A stretch of DNA of 64,000 nucleotides from Bog-473 sp963745175 (GCA_963745175.1 CAVUWK010000005.1:613030-677029), one strand, 5' to 3'. Positions 1 to 10,634 are shown, numbered from the stretch's first letter. The notes: generated from the sequence alone by a model not told the origin. Translations and numbers: made by a program.

Positions 1-60
1 ACCATCAGCATCCGTGACCGAGACGGTGTCGCACAAGTTCTCGGCAAAGACTGCCATTCC

Positions 61-1578
61 ATGGGTTACATCCGTTGTTGTTGGAGTAATTTTCTGATTG
101 CTTTTGTTGCTCCACTCCACAGCGGGCTTCGCTTAACGATTTTCCCACAAGATGAGGGGCTGCTACTCGTCTATCCATCGCTGCTTTTGAAAGGTGAGAT
201 TCCCAACCATTCATTCGAGTCGGTTTACGGCGTGACCAATCTCTGGATCATCGGTGCCGCTTTCAAGGTCGCGGGTTACACCGTCACGGTGGAGCGTGCC
301 GTTGGTATCGCATATCGATTCGTCATCTTTGGGTCGCTGGCAGTATTGGCATGGCGGCACCGAGGTCCGATCGCGGCGTTGATCGCTGGGGTGATATGCG
401 TCGTCCTACTTGTCGGCACATTTGGGCTGGCGGCCTACGCATGGTTATGCGCTTTGGCATTTGCGGCGTTGGCCCTCGTGTTGATTGACATGGGACTGAA
501 TGGCGAATTTAAGCCGCTCCCGGTCGCTGTGGCAGGCATTTGTTTTGGGTTAGCGCTGGGGGCACGTCTCGATATGTCGCTGGCAATATTCCTCGTGTGT
601 GTGGTGCTCGCCACCAACCGACGGGAATGCCTGGCTTGGCTGCTCCTGGGAATGGTTGTGGGTTTGACGCCACTGTTCGTCAATGTCGCGCAGGCAGGTC
701 TCTCAGCCGTAGTCAGAGACGAGATTCTTCAGCCGATTTTTGTGTCCGGACCATCACGACGGCTGCCACTAAGTACGCTCACTCGGCAGGAACTGTTTCT
801 CTTGCTCCTCTGCGTGGCCGTCGCCGTGGCCAGCGTGGCCTGCGGAGTTGTATTCGTACGACGCCACAGAGGCAAATGGGGCTATGTGCTGCTGCTGGCT
901 CTCGGTGCGTTCGAGCTCGGGTTGCTACCACAAGCATTTCAACGCAGTGACTTTCAACATCTGGCACTGGTTGGATGCTTCATTCTTCCCGCCGCTGTCA
1001 TGCTGCCTTGCTGGCGCACGACAAGAGTCTCAGCGTTACAAAACGTCAATTGGCTTCCCATCGTTGTAGGGATTGTCGTCCTGTTTTTGGCGTATCCATT
1101 TTATGGACGCGTTTATCGATCGGAATTTGGCTTTGGAGGTGACCAACCGGCGGTGTATTCGGTATCCAATGACGGGCGGTCCGTCCCTGTGGCGTCAGAA
1201 GCAGACAAGCTGGCCCTCTCCACTATCCTGCACGAAGTCGATAGTCGTGCCCATCCGGGACAGCGCGTGTTCGTAGGACCATTAGACCTGCGAACCGCAA
1301 ACTACAACGACACGTTCATTTACTTTCTGCTGCCGAACCTGACGCCCGGCAGCTACTACCTGGAGATGGATCCGGGTGTGGCCGATGGGAAGAACTCACA
1401 TCTCGCGAGCGATCTGCGTCGTGATCAATTTCTGATTCTCAGCGGTCAGTACGACGATGAATACGATCCCGTCGCTGCCACGAGAACCGGATCGAACATT
1501 CCGAACGAAGTTGTCAAGAGTCAGTTTCGGCAGATTGGATCGCGAGGTCCTTGGATACTCTTTCAACGACGCAGGTAA
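61..1578 (+). CDS. Polytopic GT-C-like membrane protein (putative glycosyltransferase)
   Basis: This intact 505-residue protein is strongly hydrophobic, with about ten predicted membrane segments between residues 10 and 360 and a hydrophilic extracytoplasmic C-terminal part (residues 360-505). An acidic motif, PQDEGLLL, lies after the first segment, where GT-C glycosyltransferases (polyprenyl-phosphate sugar donors) carry their catalytic Asp/Glu. The role is therefore inferred to be sugar transfer onto an envelope glycan or lipid at the outer membrane face; the substrate cannot be read. The gene lies upstream of an acyltransferase-3 and a UbiA prenyltransferase, which fits an envelope locus. 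GC is clearly lower than in the housekeeping part of the window. ATG at 61 is the first plausible start, and no good Shine-Dalgarno is seen. It could equally be a family of unknown function with the same fold. Confidence 0.6.
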   Translation: MGYIRCCWSNFLIAFVAPLHSGLRLTIFPQDEGLLLVYPSLLLKGEIPNHSFESVYGVTNLWIIGAAFKVAGYTVTVERAVGIAYRFVIFGSLAVLAWRHRGPIAALIAGVICVVLLVGTFGLAAYAWLCALAFAALALVLIDMGLNGEFKPLPVAVAGICFGLALGARLDMSLAIFLVCVVLATNRRECLAWLLLGMVVGLTPLFVNVAQAGLSAVVRDEILQPIFVSGPSRRLPLSTLTRQELFLLLLCVAVAVASVACGVVFVRRHRGKWGYVLLLALGAFELGLLPQAFQRSDFQHLALVGCFILPAAVMLPCWRTTRVSALQNVNWLPIVVGIVVLFLAYPFYGRVYRSEFGFGGDQPAVYSVSNDGRSVPVASEADKLALSTILHEVDSRAHPGQRVFVGPLDLRTANYNDTFIYFLLPNLTPGSYYLEMDPGVADGKNSHLASDLRRDQFLILSGQYDDEYDPVAATRTGSNIPNEVVKSQFRQIGSRGPWILFQRRR

Positions 1579-1814
1579 TGGGTCGGGGCCTAACCGGAAC
1601 GCCCTACGCCGATGGAATGGAGTCCCTTCCTTCGGAGCCGACGACCCGCGAGCGTAACGACCGAGTCACTCGCTGAACGATCCGGTGTGGGAGACGGGTA
1701 ACCGGAAGGTCCGCGAAACGATCGGGGCGGGTACCAGCCGGCGACGTAGCGTGGTTCTGTCGGTACAACCAGTATCTGGCATACCCCTTTGGCCTAGATA
1801 TTTCGACAATTGGG

Positions 1815-1820
1815 TAGCCT
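1815..1820 (+). promoter_or_regulatory. -10 hexamer TAGCCT of a putative leaderless promoter
   Basis: TAGCCT ends 8 nt before the ATG at 1829 of the acyltransferase. The same -10-to-start spacing recurs at many genes in this window. No clear -35 is visible. Confidence 0.4.
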
Positions 1821-1828
1821 CTTCGGTC

Positions 1829-3034
1829 ATGACGAGGCCACTCGAAACGCCGACGAGCGATCCGAATTCCGGCCGAGCCACAGAGTCTGCGTTCCGCCTT
1901 CTCGGGCGGGCCCCAAGTCTCGACGGGTTACGTGCGATCGCCGTTCTGATCGTTTTCATCTCCCATGTCGAGATTTTTCTGCCCATCGCGGACGCTCCTC
2001 GTTATTCCGGGCGGAACGGTCGGCTTGGATCCGTTCTTTGTCCTGAGCGGATTCCTGATCACAGCGTTGCTGCTGAAGGAACAGGCTCTGTCGGGCACGA
2101 TCCACCGGTGGTCCTTCTACAAGCGCCGCATCGTGAGGTTGCTTCCGCCACTTGCATTTCTTCTGCTGGCCAACGTCATTTACGCCTTAGTAACGACAGG
2201 GTGGGACCATCAGCAGTTTGAGTCCCTCATTTCTGTAAGTTTCTACTTCTCGAATTACTACGAGGCGCATTCGCCCAACTCCTTTTGTTCGAACCTTGCA
2301 CCCGGCTATTCGCACCTTTGGTCCCTTTCGTTCGAGGACAATTTTATCTGGTGTGGCCGTGGGTCGTCATCGCGTTCCTCACGGTTCACCGCTCCCTAAG
2401 AACGGTTGTCGGGGTCCTCCTGGGTGCTATTGCAGTCATTGGGATTCATCGTGCTCTCGCCTATGACGGAGCGGGATCGTGGTGCTACCTGTTCCACGCG
2501 ACAGAAGATCGAGCGGACGCTCTCCTCTGGGGATGCCTGGCCGCTCACCTCTGGGTGCGAGCACGAGAGCCTGTGAGAGCGATCCGATGGCTCGTCTGGC
2601 CAGCGGCACTCTTCCTCCTGGCCTGCCTACCGTTTTCAAACCTGATGGGACCGTTCCTTTATCGAGGTGGGTTCGATGCCATCGACCTGTCCGCAGCGAT
2701 CATTCTTCTGGCGCTTCTCGGAAGTGAGTGGGGCGGGCGTCGCTTCTTCGAGTGGAAGCCGCTCGTCAAACTCGGACTGGTCGCCTATGGCTTCTATCTG
2801 TGGCACCTGACGGTGTTCTATGTCGTGTCCCGAGTTGATACAGGGTGGAACTATGTCTTGAGGGTGGTTGTGGCCTTCGCCGGAACCCTCGCCTTAACCC
2901 TTTTATCATGGTTCCTACTCGAACGACCGCTGCAGCGCTGGGTGCACAAGGCGGCTCCTCGGGTAGAACCACCCGCCAAAGCCCCCAAGATCCGACCTCC
3001 CGTTGGTGATCCTCCCGCCACGTCGACCGAATGA
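1829..3034 (+). CDS. Acyltransferase family 3 (OafA/YrhL-like) membrane protein, two frameshifts
   Basis: The reconstructed protein is about 400 residues. It contains the family's N-terminal signature SLDGLRAIAVLIVFISH, with the conserved His in the first membrane helix, then VGLDPFFVLSGFLIT, an LWSLSFE..QFYLVWPW motif and about ten membrane segments. Such enzymes O-acylate exported sugars or lipids from the cytoplasmic side. The reading frame changes twice. One shift is near 1995-1998, between PIAD and LVIPGG, and looks like one extra base. The other is near 2338, where LSFED should continue as QFYLVWPW, and one base appears to be missing. Homology is continuous across both points, so sequence errors or a recent double mutation are equally possible. 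ATG 1829 has a -10 hexamer 8 nt upstream. The gene ends 46 nt before the convergent UbiA gene. Confidence 0.75.
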
Positions 3035-3080
3035 CGTCGAGTGCTGGCGGAGCGCCGTCTGGGCAGTACGACCGGGGAGG

Positions 3081-3971
3081 TCAACCGTAGCTTCCGGCAG
3101 CGAACCAGGCAATCCACAAGATACCCAGTACCTGGAGAGTGTGGTCGTTCAGCACCAAGTCCTCGGGTGCGCTTCCTTCGCCACGGTCGAGCAAACGCAA
3201 GACATGAAGAATGCCGACGATCACGGGGATGCCGTGAGTTGTGTCCAAAAAGCTGTCGTGGCGGATCGATCCGACTCCCTCACCGCCAAAAGCCCAGAGA
3301 CAATAGGCCGTGACGGTGACAGCGGCTGACACGGCTAGCGTCGATTGGAGGAAGGATGTGGTGTACTCGCTCAAAACCTCTCGATGGGAGCCGGGCGCTG
3401 AGTCAGGCAACTTGAGGTCGGCGGCCCGCTTTCCGGCGACCACGAAGAGCGCACCGAAACTTGTTACGGCTAGGAACCAAGTGGAGATGGGGACATCGGT
3501 GGCGATCCCACCTGCCAGGGCGCGGAGGACGAATCCGGGACGCTACGAAGGCCAGCTCGACCACGGGAACTGTCTTGAAGTAGATGGTGTAGGCGGCACT
3601 GATCACCGTGTAGAGGCCGACGACCAGCGCCAACCTCCAGCCGGCTAGGGCCCACGCCGCGCCGATGGAGCCGATTCCCAACACACACCGATGACGACAG
3701 CGGTCGATATCTGTAGGTCACCCGCTGCTATGGGGCGGTGTCGTTTGAGGTGATGCGCGCGATCAGCATCGGCGTCAAGCGAGTCGTTCAAGAGGTAGGT
3801 CGACGATGCGGCCACGAGAAGATCACGAAGGCCGCCACGGAGTTCAAAGAAGTTCTTCCGGTGGTGCAATACCCCGGCCGCGGCGGGGGCTACGAAGACG
3901 AGGACGTTTTTGTTCCACTGTCGAGGTCTCAGTGCCCTGTCGACATTGACGAGCGTTGGCGGCAAGTTCAA
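3081..3971 (-). CDS. UbiA-family prenyltransferase, decaprenyl-phosphate phosphoribosyltransferase-like, frameshifted
   Basis: The reconstructed protein is about 297 residues, the usual size for the family. The N-terminus carries ALRPRQWNKNVLVF, followed by YLLNDSLDADADRAHHLKR, the NDxxDxxxDR magnesium/prenyl-phosphate motif, and then KRHRPIAAG. The middle has the second polar motif (VAGKRAADLKL), and membrane helices follow to the end. Actinobacterial members attach phosphoribose to decaprenyl phosphate, the first step towards the arabinose donor of the cell wall; that specificity is inferred from the motif spacing and from glycan neighbours. Frame changes occur near 3685-3690 (GVC to LGIGSIG) and near 3535-3545 (ASR to GFVLRALAGG). 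The start is probably TTG at 3971. Confidence 0.75.
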
Positions 3972-4336
3972 CCGTTCCGATGCATCAAACTGTTCGCCAT
4001 AAGCAGATCTCGCGGCTCAGTTCCTTGGACAGGTATCGACGGCCGGTGCTGTGCGGTAGCGACCTTCTTGGGCACACCTCGGCTTCTCATCGCACGCGGT
4101 GCCGCGAAGATCGGTAAACCCCTCCCGCGGCGACACGAGGGGTGGGAACTGCCGTAATGCCTTTGCGGTTCCAATCCTCGTTGAGCGCGCTTTATCTTCA
4201 CCGGATTCACCTATGCGGGCTCGGGGCTGTCTCAACGTGGGGTCGTGTCGCAACGCCAGCAGCGCGCGGCTCGGAGTAATGTGCCGCTCGATCCGGTTCG
4301 CTTGGGTGACATCGTTCAACGAGTCATGCAACGACC
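3972..4336. other. No recognisable gene; left flank of the IS630 element
   Basis: Short open frames exist on both strands, but none resembles a known family, has convincing coding bias or has a ribosome binding site. The stretch may contain the 5' or 3' debris of whatever the transposon displaced. Confidence 0.5.
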
Positions 4337-4366
4337 TAGTGCGGTGACATTCAAATAGCGCGCGAT
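4337..4366 (+). repeat. Left terminal inverted repeat of the IS630 element
   Basis: It starts TAGTGCGGTGACA and ends CGCGCGAT. It matches the reverse complement of 5468-5498 with a few mismatches. The transposase stop codon lies inside it. Confidence 0.75.
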
Positions 4367-5450
4367 TGACGCACGGTCTCGAGGGCCACCCGTCCCCGTC
4401 GGACCTTGGTGATGATCTGCTTGGCCGTCTTGGTCCAGATGAACGGAATGGGGTCCTTATTGTGATGGGCGATGTAGTCCTCGATCGCTTCAATGAGCTC
4501 AGGAACGCTGCCAAAACTGCCCCGTCTGATCCGTTTGGTCGTAATCGCACCGAACCACCGCTCGACCATGTTCAACCAAGAAGAGCTCGTCGGTGTGAAG
4601 TGAAAGTGGAAGCGCTTGTGCTTCTCCAGCCATGCCACCACGTCAGGATGCTTGTGGGTGCCGTAGTTGTCCAAGATGATGTGGATCTCCTTGCCCCGCG
4701 GGACCTCCCGGTTGATCAGAGCGCAAGAAGGCCAAGAACTCCTCGTGACGGTGGCGTGAAAAGCACTGACCGATGAGCTCGCCGGTGAGGACGTTGAGCG
4801 CGGCGAACAAGGTGGTGGTGCCATGGCGCTTGTAGTCGTGGGTGATTGTCCCGGGCGTCCTTGTTTCATCGGCAGGCTCTCTGGGTGCGGTCGAGGGCCT
4901 GGATCTGGGACTTTTCATCGAATGAGAGAACGATGGCACCATCGGGTGGGTTCATGTACAGGCCGACGACGTCGATCAACTTGTCCTCGAAGTCCGGATC
5001 ATTCGAGACCTTGAACGTCTTGACCAGGTGAGGTTTGATCCCACGGGCCTGCCACTCGCGCTGGACCGTCGTGCGTGAGAGCCCGCAGTGTTCGGCCATG
5101 GTGCGATTCGACCAGTGGGTGGCATCGGGCGGCGTCGTGTGCAAGGTGTCGCTGATCATCTGGTCGATCTGTTCTTGGGTGATGACCGGTTTGCGACCCC
5201 GGCCTTCGTGCACCTCGCCCACCCAGCCGACTCCGTCGGTCTCGAAGTGGCTCCGCCATTGGAGAACTGTCGAACGAGAGACGCCGAGAGCCTCGGCGAT
5301 GCTCGAGTTCGCCACCCCGTCACCGGCCATCAACAGGCCTTTGGCCTCCCTCACGGCCCGGTGGGGCAACGAGACACTCGCTGCGATACCCTCGAGCGCT
5401 GTGCGTTCCTTCTTGGTCAGGTGCAGCGGTGGCGCAGGTGGACGGGCCAT
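4351..5450 (-). pseudogene. IS630-family DDE transposase, disrupted by about three frameshifts
   Basis: The N-terminal part (about 190 residues) carries a helix-turn-helix (SSIAEALGVSRSTVLQWRSHF) and a second winged segment. The first catalytic Asp is in LSFDEKSQIQALDRTQ, the second in IILDNYGTHKH, and the catalytic Glu in LNMVERWFGAITTKRIRRG. All three DDE residues are therefore present but lie in different frames. Shifts fall near 4885-4895, near 4845-4860 and near 4725-4735. As written the element could not make a full transposase. Given how common indels are in this window, the parent copy may be intact. The stop codon lies within the left terminal repeat. Confidence 0.85.
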
Positions 5451-5467
5451 AAGCCCATCCTACTCCT

Positions 5468-5498
5468 ATCGCGCGACGATTTACGTGTCACTACACTA
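5468..5498 (-). repeat. Right terminal inverted repeat of the IS630 element
   Basis: Its reverse complement begins TAGTGTAGTGACA and ends CGCGCGAT, mirroring 4337-4366. It ends in the TA at 5497-5498. Confidence 0.75.
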
Positions 5499-6179
5499 GA
5501 TGGCGCGGCTTGCCGATCATGATTGACGGCGCGAGCACCCCGACCACCGGCGGCCGAGTCGCCGTTGGGCGTGGAGGTGCCGTCCCAACGACAGGCGAGC
5601 GGCATACCGGAGTCCTGGTACGCCTCGACCCAAATGCGTGCCACCGTGGCATTCAGCGGGACCGCCGCCTGCACCGTCACTTGCTGTTGTTGGTAGCCCT
5701 TCGAGCCGTGGCTAAGCACCATCTGGTCGCCGAGCGCTGCGAGATCGGCGTTATAGGTCAGGTCAGAGGCAGCATCGATGTACGCGGGCCGGTCGATCTG
5801 CGGGGTTCCGGTCCCTTGTTGCAGGATTCGGATCAGCTTGCGGTGGGTCGGCGGCTTGATCGTCTTCCCCGAGGGAGAGCGAGCGTTGTCCCAGGCGATG
5901 TTGGCCAGGATCGTGTAGATCTCGTTCGGGCCCGGCGGGAAAAGCCACGTCGTGTGGTCGGTGTCGAGGCGCACCGGTGTGTCGTTAAGCAGCACCCGTG
6001 GCCAGGGGATGACCGTCCATTGATCGCTCGGTACCGTGATGCCGCGGGGGTTGATCGCTGAAATGGCAAGGCTGTTCGACGAGGCGGCCGCGGGCGGGCT
6101 CCGTGAAAAGGACCGCCGACGCCCCGATCGCGCCACCCGTGAGTATCGACCGCCGTGATGGCTTCGGTGTGTGAGGCAA
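5499..6179 (-). CDS. Tat-exported protein of unknown function, frameshifted and truncated by IS630
   Basis: From a TTG at 6179, preceded by AGGAG, the N-terminus reads PSRRSILTGGAIGASAVLF. This is a twin-arginine signal with a hydrophobic core. The mature part includes QWTVIPWPRVLLND, a region with LFPPGPNEIYTILANIAWD and GYQQQQVTVQAAVPLNATVARIWVEAY. That beta-rich pattern is reminiscent of small C1q/TNF-like sandwich domains, but I do not recognise the family. Frame changes occur near 6090 and near 5570. In the last frame the protein runs VLAPSIMIGKPRH directly into the IS end and stops there, so the transposon has removed only the last few residues. No function is assigned. Confidence 0.5.
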
Positions 6180-7160
6180 TATGAACTCCTGCTCCCATCG
6201 GTTCTTGGGTGCTTCAAATCATGCCCCGATCCCGCGGCGATGTCGACAGCAGACTTTAGCCCGCCAACTTCCGGTTCCGGACCCGTGATCTCCGGGTCGA
6301 CCCACTTGTTGGACGATAGCGATTTCGTAGCCGTGCAGCAGGCTGTGCGACCAGTTTGCCCTTGTGATCGGGCGACCGTTGCGGCCGTCAATTTCAAAGC
6401 CTTGCCGCGATACGTGTTTCGACGGTGGTCCTCGATGCTTGCCGGCGTGCAGACGCAGTCCGTCGTCACCCACATCGGTCTCTCCAATCCCACTACAGAT
6501 TTGTATAGGCCGACCGTGAGCGCGATCCCTGATCCCAATGAGGCAGGATCATGGTCGATCCAAGGGAGGTCGTTTGATCCCCTCGACGAACGCTGACGTT
6601 GCTACCTTGCTTGGGAAGCTGCACGCACACCTGGTCCGGGCTGCTTGTGCCTGCGAGCACCAAGAACCTGACCGGTCCATTGAGGCACATGGATGAGAAC
6701 GCACACGCCGTGAAGCGAAAGACAACGGCATCTCAGCTACGGTGGCGTCTGGATCGTGATCAAGGTCGGAGTTGAACCTGGAAGGCCCTACCCGGTTGAC
6801 GTTGAATAAGACGAATGAAGGCTTGCCCTAAGGGTCGGCGCCTGAGAGGCGGGCACTCAATCAAGACCACGCGCTTGATGTCGATCCCTTGATCAAGGAA
6901 ACACGAGCAGCCCAATGTGGGCCCGATGCGCTGAAGGACTGGTAGTGCGAATTTCGTGCTGGTTCCTCGTGGATGTCGAGCTCAGGCTGGGAGCGCCTTC
7001 TCGACTACCGCGAAGGCGACGAACTCCTCCACGCGCACGAGCCGCCCTCGGAGACCGTCGAGAGTGGCGATGATATTTCAAACGAAGGCTGACCGACGAG
7101 CAATCATTTGATTGTGCGGTTTGACTGTCGGCGAAGTGGCGAAGCATCGTCACTGATCTT
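6180..7160. other. About 1 kb without a convincing gene
   Basis: All frames are interrupted or low in coding character. There are no family motifs, no tRNA-like cloverleaf and no transposon end. It may be decayed sequence in a mobile, lower-GC region. Confidence 0.45.
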
Positions 7161-8994
7161 GTGGTCGTGGGCGTACTCATTTTCGCCGCCTTTTTCGTAC
7201 GTCGACACGGCCTGCCGACGCAAGGCCTCTGGCTCGACGACGCCGTTGAAGGCGCCGCCCGAAAGGCACCGTTGTCACAACTGATCACGGTCAGCCAGGA
7301 TCATCCGGGCTATATCGCAGCATTGATGGCCTGGGGCCGACTAACAGGCGGCAGTGATGTGAGCCTCGCCTACCCTGCGCTCATTGCCGGGGTGCTCGGT
7401 CCCGCCGGTCTTGTACGTAACCCTTCGGGTACTCGGCTACGCACGATGGATCGGCGTTCTACTGGCTGCGGCGTTGGTCGCTTCACAGGCGGACATCGTC
7501 TACTCGGGCCGGCTGAAGCCCGACACCACGGACATTCTCGTGGTGCTCGTTCTGGTCTTGCTCGTTCCGCGACTTGCTCGAACTAGGTGGCGCTGGCCGA
7601 CCGCAGTCCTGTGGGTCTTGGCTCCGTTCTCGTTGCATCCATCAGCCTCTTCGCACTCGTCGCGGTGGCGGTCGCGGGATTGGTGCTGCTTAGTTCATCC
7701 GGCCTCGGATCTCAAGGTTCGTGGTCCCGCCATTGGAGTACAGGCGGGAGCCACCGTCGCCCTTGGCGTTGCCATCGTCGAGAGCTACAACACCGGAGCG
7801 GTCGCGGCGCAATGGCGCCAACTCTGGGACGCCTTCATCACCTTCTACCCAAATCCACTGCGCTTTGGCTCCGAGGTGCTGCATCACCTGACTCGGATCG
7901 CCCAGGTATTCCCGGGCGGTCCTGGCTGGTTCGCGACACTGTGCGTGCTCGTCGCCATCGTTGGCTTGGCCAGTCGAGGCCTGGCAGGGGCCACAGGGCG
8001 ATCGTGGCCCGTACCTACTTCTGCTCCTGGCGGTGGCCTTCGTGGGCGGTGTTCTGGGCAAAGTGCCGTTCGGACCGGCAGTGAGCAACCCGCTCGTGAC
8101 CGGCGGACGCGGCATCCTTTGGCTGGTTCCGGTCATGGCCGTTGGTCTGGCGGCGGCCCTTCAACGAGTACAGGACAGCATCCATCTGAGCGGCTTCCCC
8201 ATGGCCTTGGGCATCGTCGCCTGCGTGGGTGCGGCCGTCACTCTGGGATTCGCGCTCGAGGCGACGCCCTTGTCCTACCCCTTCCCGGGCGCGAAGCAGG
8301 CGGTCAGCTTCGTCGAATCCCACCTTGGTCGGAACGACTCTCTTCTCGTGGCCTCGCCCGCATACTCGTTCGCCGCTGAGTCACACTTCGCGCCGACGTT
8401 CTATGGGCAATCCCTCTGGGTTTCCCAGGCTTCTCCCCAGGGTTCAAAGATCCACGCATTCACGCCGATCTCTATCGAGTAGACACTGAGCAGGTTGCCG
8501 ATGATGTCGCAGACGCCAAGCGCGTTCTCGTCTACATCTCTCAGCCTGCCCTCAATTCCTGGAGGCGAACGACGGACAACTGCTCGACCACGCGCTTGTG
8601 GCCCTTGGGTTCCAGTCAGAGTCGCTTCATTCCAGGCCGCGAATGTAGAGGTCTGGAAGCCGCACCTCGGGGACGCTCCCGACAACGAGCGTGCTCCTTC
8701 CGTCGCCGGGTGCGACGCTGACCGGATCGACCAGCTTGACGCTTCCGCGTCGAATGCCACGAGGGTCGAATATCGCATCTTTGGCGGCAAGTACGGGTAC
8801 TCGGGACCAGTGATCGGCAAGGCCACCCAGACCATCTACGGTTGGGTGTTGACTGGAATACGACGACCGTGCCAAATGGCTCCTACGTCGTGTTGTCCGA
8901 GGCCTTCAACCATGCCGGACATACCTTTTCCAAGGGCGTGAGCATTAGGGTCAAGAACTCAATAGACCGGTCCACTAGTCGGAACGCCAGCTAG
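7161..8994 (+). CDS. GT-C-like membrane protein with C-terminal Ig-like domain, many frameshifts
   Basis: The reconstructed protein is about 610 residues. The N-terminus has the GT-C motif GLWLDDAVEGAARKAPLSQLI, then QDHPGY and a series of membrane helices to about residue 380. An extracytoplasmic segment follows (PFPGAKQAVSFVESHLGRNDSLLV). The C-terminal 90 residues look like an immunoglobulin-like beta sandwich (DQLDASASNATRVEYRIFGG, YGYSGPVIGKA, VPNGSYVVLSEAFNHAG). The frame changes at least six times, near 7395-7415, 7625, 7690, 8000, 8440 and 8560-8640, with a last shift near 8850. The stop TAG at 8992-8994 overlaps the stop of the convergent gene. A role in exported glycan assembly is inferred from fold and neighbours only. 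Confidence 0.55.
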
Positions 8995-10408
8995 GTCCAG
9001 TGGACACTCAGAACATTGGACTGGATCGCGACGCACGTCCCGACGACACCTGCTGCGGGAAGCAGGAACCGCACGGGCAACTTCCATCGCTGTAGAGCAA
9101 AGGCAATCAGCCCGGCGATGCCGACGCAGCCAACGAGTGCATAGCGACCTTTGTACGAGGCGGTCTGAAACGCCACTATCCAGACGCTGAGCAGAGCGGC
9201 GAGCGAGAGACGCGACCAATGTGATCAGCACGTCTCGAGGAATCTTCTGACCGTAGATGCCAACGAGGACAACGAGAACGACCACTGTGATGGCGACGTA
9301 CACCGGCATCTTCCAGGTGAACTGATTCCATCCGGATTCGTACCAGAATGTTCGCATGATGGTCTGTGGAACATTCCAGAAGACATAGCGAAGCGGATCC
9401 TTCACCCTGTAAGGCGCCAAAAGGGTTCCGAGGCCCCCGTTCAAAGCCAGATAGCGGGAACTCGCCGTCCTGGCCAATGGGTCCCCGTAGCGAACCGTGT
9501 TCTGGATGAGATACCAACCACACGTCAGCGCCGCACCTCCGCCCGCAACGGCCAACAGGGACAGTCGCCGCTTCCAGGTGGGCACCAGAAGAACGAGGAC
9601 CACGATCACAAGGCCCATCGGAAGGGCCGAAAGCTTGGTCGCAACCAGCAGCCCGAAGGTTGCACCGACGAAGGCCATCTTCCCGAGGCTCGGAGACATG
9701 ATGAACCTCAGAGCCAGGTAGCCGAGGACCGCGCCCAAGAAGTTCACCAGATTGTCGTTGGTCACGAAGGCCGAGAGGAACACGAAGCGCGGGAGGAGGC
9801 GAGAATGGCGGCAGCCACGACCGGGGTCCAGGGATCACGACTCACCCGTCGTATCGCCAGGAACACCACCAAAACGGTTGAGGCCCCAAGTGCGATGTTG
9901 GGAAAGCGGAGCCAGAGAAGAAATCGATGGTCGGAGGCACTGTGGTGCGAGAACTCCTCCCCGCCGAAGTAGATGGTCGGACTCGTCCGAATGTTCGGTG
10001 GAGGCCTCGGCGGCAACCCCACAATCTTCTGCCAAGCGGCCATCGCCAAGTAATACATGGGGGCCTGCTGGACTTCGTTTTCTTCGCATGAAGGCGGCTT
10101 AACTCCGAAGCCAAGACGAATCGGCAATGTGTGTTGATCCCATACCAATGGCCGCCGACAATCGTCTCGATGTTGTCGACGTGATCCGGCTCATCCGCTG
10201 CTTCCCATGCGGGCGTCTTGATCGCGATGACACTCGACAGCGCCACAAACACGAGGATGACGAGTCCGAGACCCAACCAGACCTGACGTGGGCTTCCGGG
10301 TCGCGACGCGTCACCTTCGATAGAAGGCTCGGCGTCTGAGCTAGACGACAGCGACGAACCCAACGTTCCCGGTGGCGACTCGATTGCCACCTCATAGGAG
10401 TAGCACAT
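8991..10408 (-). CDS. GT-C/DUF2142-like polytopic membrane protein, three frameshifts
   Basis: The reconstructed protein is about 470 residues. A cytoplasmic N-terminal tail of about 45 residues precedes the first membrane helix. The motif PAWEAADEPDHVDN follows, the acidic DEPxH pattern seen after helix 1 in DUF2142 and GT39-type proteins. The core carries many helices (PMYYLAMAAWQKIVG, FVTNDNLVNFLGAVLGYLA). Near the C-terminus is QTASYKGRYALVGCVG, the Q/KGRY pattern common in DUF2142-like proteins. The frame changes near 10128, near 9800 and near 9200. Start choice is uncertain: ATG 10408, or a GTG at 10390 just behind a weak -10. It is probably another envelope-glycan membrane enzyme; the substrate is unknown. 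Confidence 0.55.
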
Positions 10409-10634
10409 GGTCCGGCCCGGTGGGCGGGAATGGCCAAATGAGAGTACGAGGTCCCGGTCAGACGAATCCGCCGAGGTGCGAACCGGTCGTCGCGTCCATG
10501 GCGGGAGTTGGTGGACTTTGTCCCGGAGCGCCAACGAGGAGCTGACCGTTGTCGGCACGACGGGTTGGTCCGATGACGTCGGGGCCGTCACCGATTTCGG
10601 CGACCGACAGTGGCGGCCGGATCGGGTCGTCGGG

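Larger units (their letters stand above)
4337..5498 (-). mobile_element. IS630-family insertion sequence (about 1.16 kb) with terminal inverted repeats and TA duplication
   Basis: A broken IS630 transposase (4351-5450) is framed by imperfect inverted repeats of about 30 bp, at 4337-4366 and 5468-5498. Both ends read CTAGTG...GTGACA...CGCGCGAT towards the inside. Both outer edges contain TA, the dinucleotide that IS630/Tc1-type elements target and duplicate. The element sits at the 3' end of the exported-protein gene at 5499-6179. Confidence 0.8.

Noticed and set aside
3972..4336. Possible small gene left of the IS630 element
   Set aside because: Open frames there lack motifs, ribosome binding sites and coding bias, and they do not continue the exported protein interrupted on the other side.
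6180..7160. Possible tRNA or small RNA in the gene-poor stretch
   Set aside because: No T-loop GTTCRA pattern with matching acceptor ends, and no terminator-like hairpin, was found by eye; an RNA search program would be needed to settle it.
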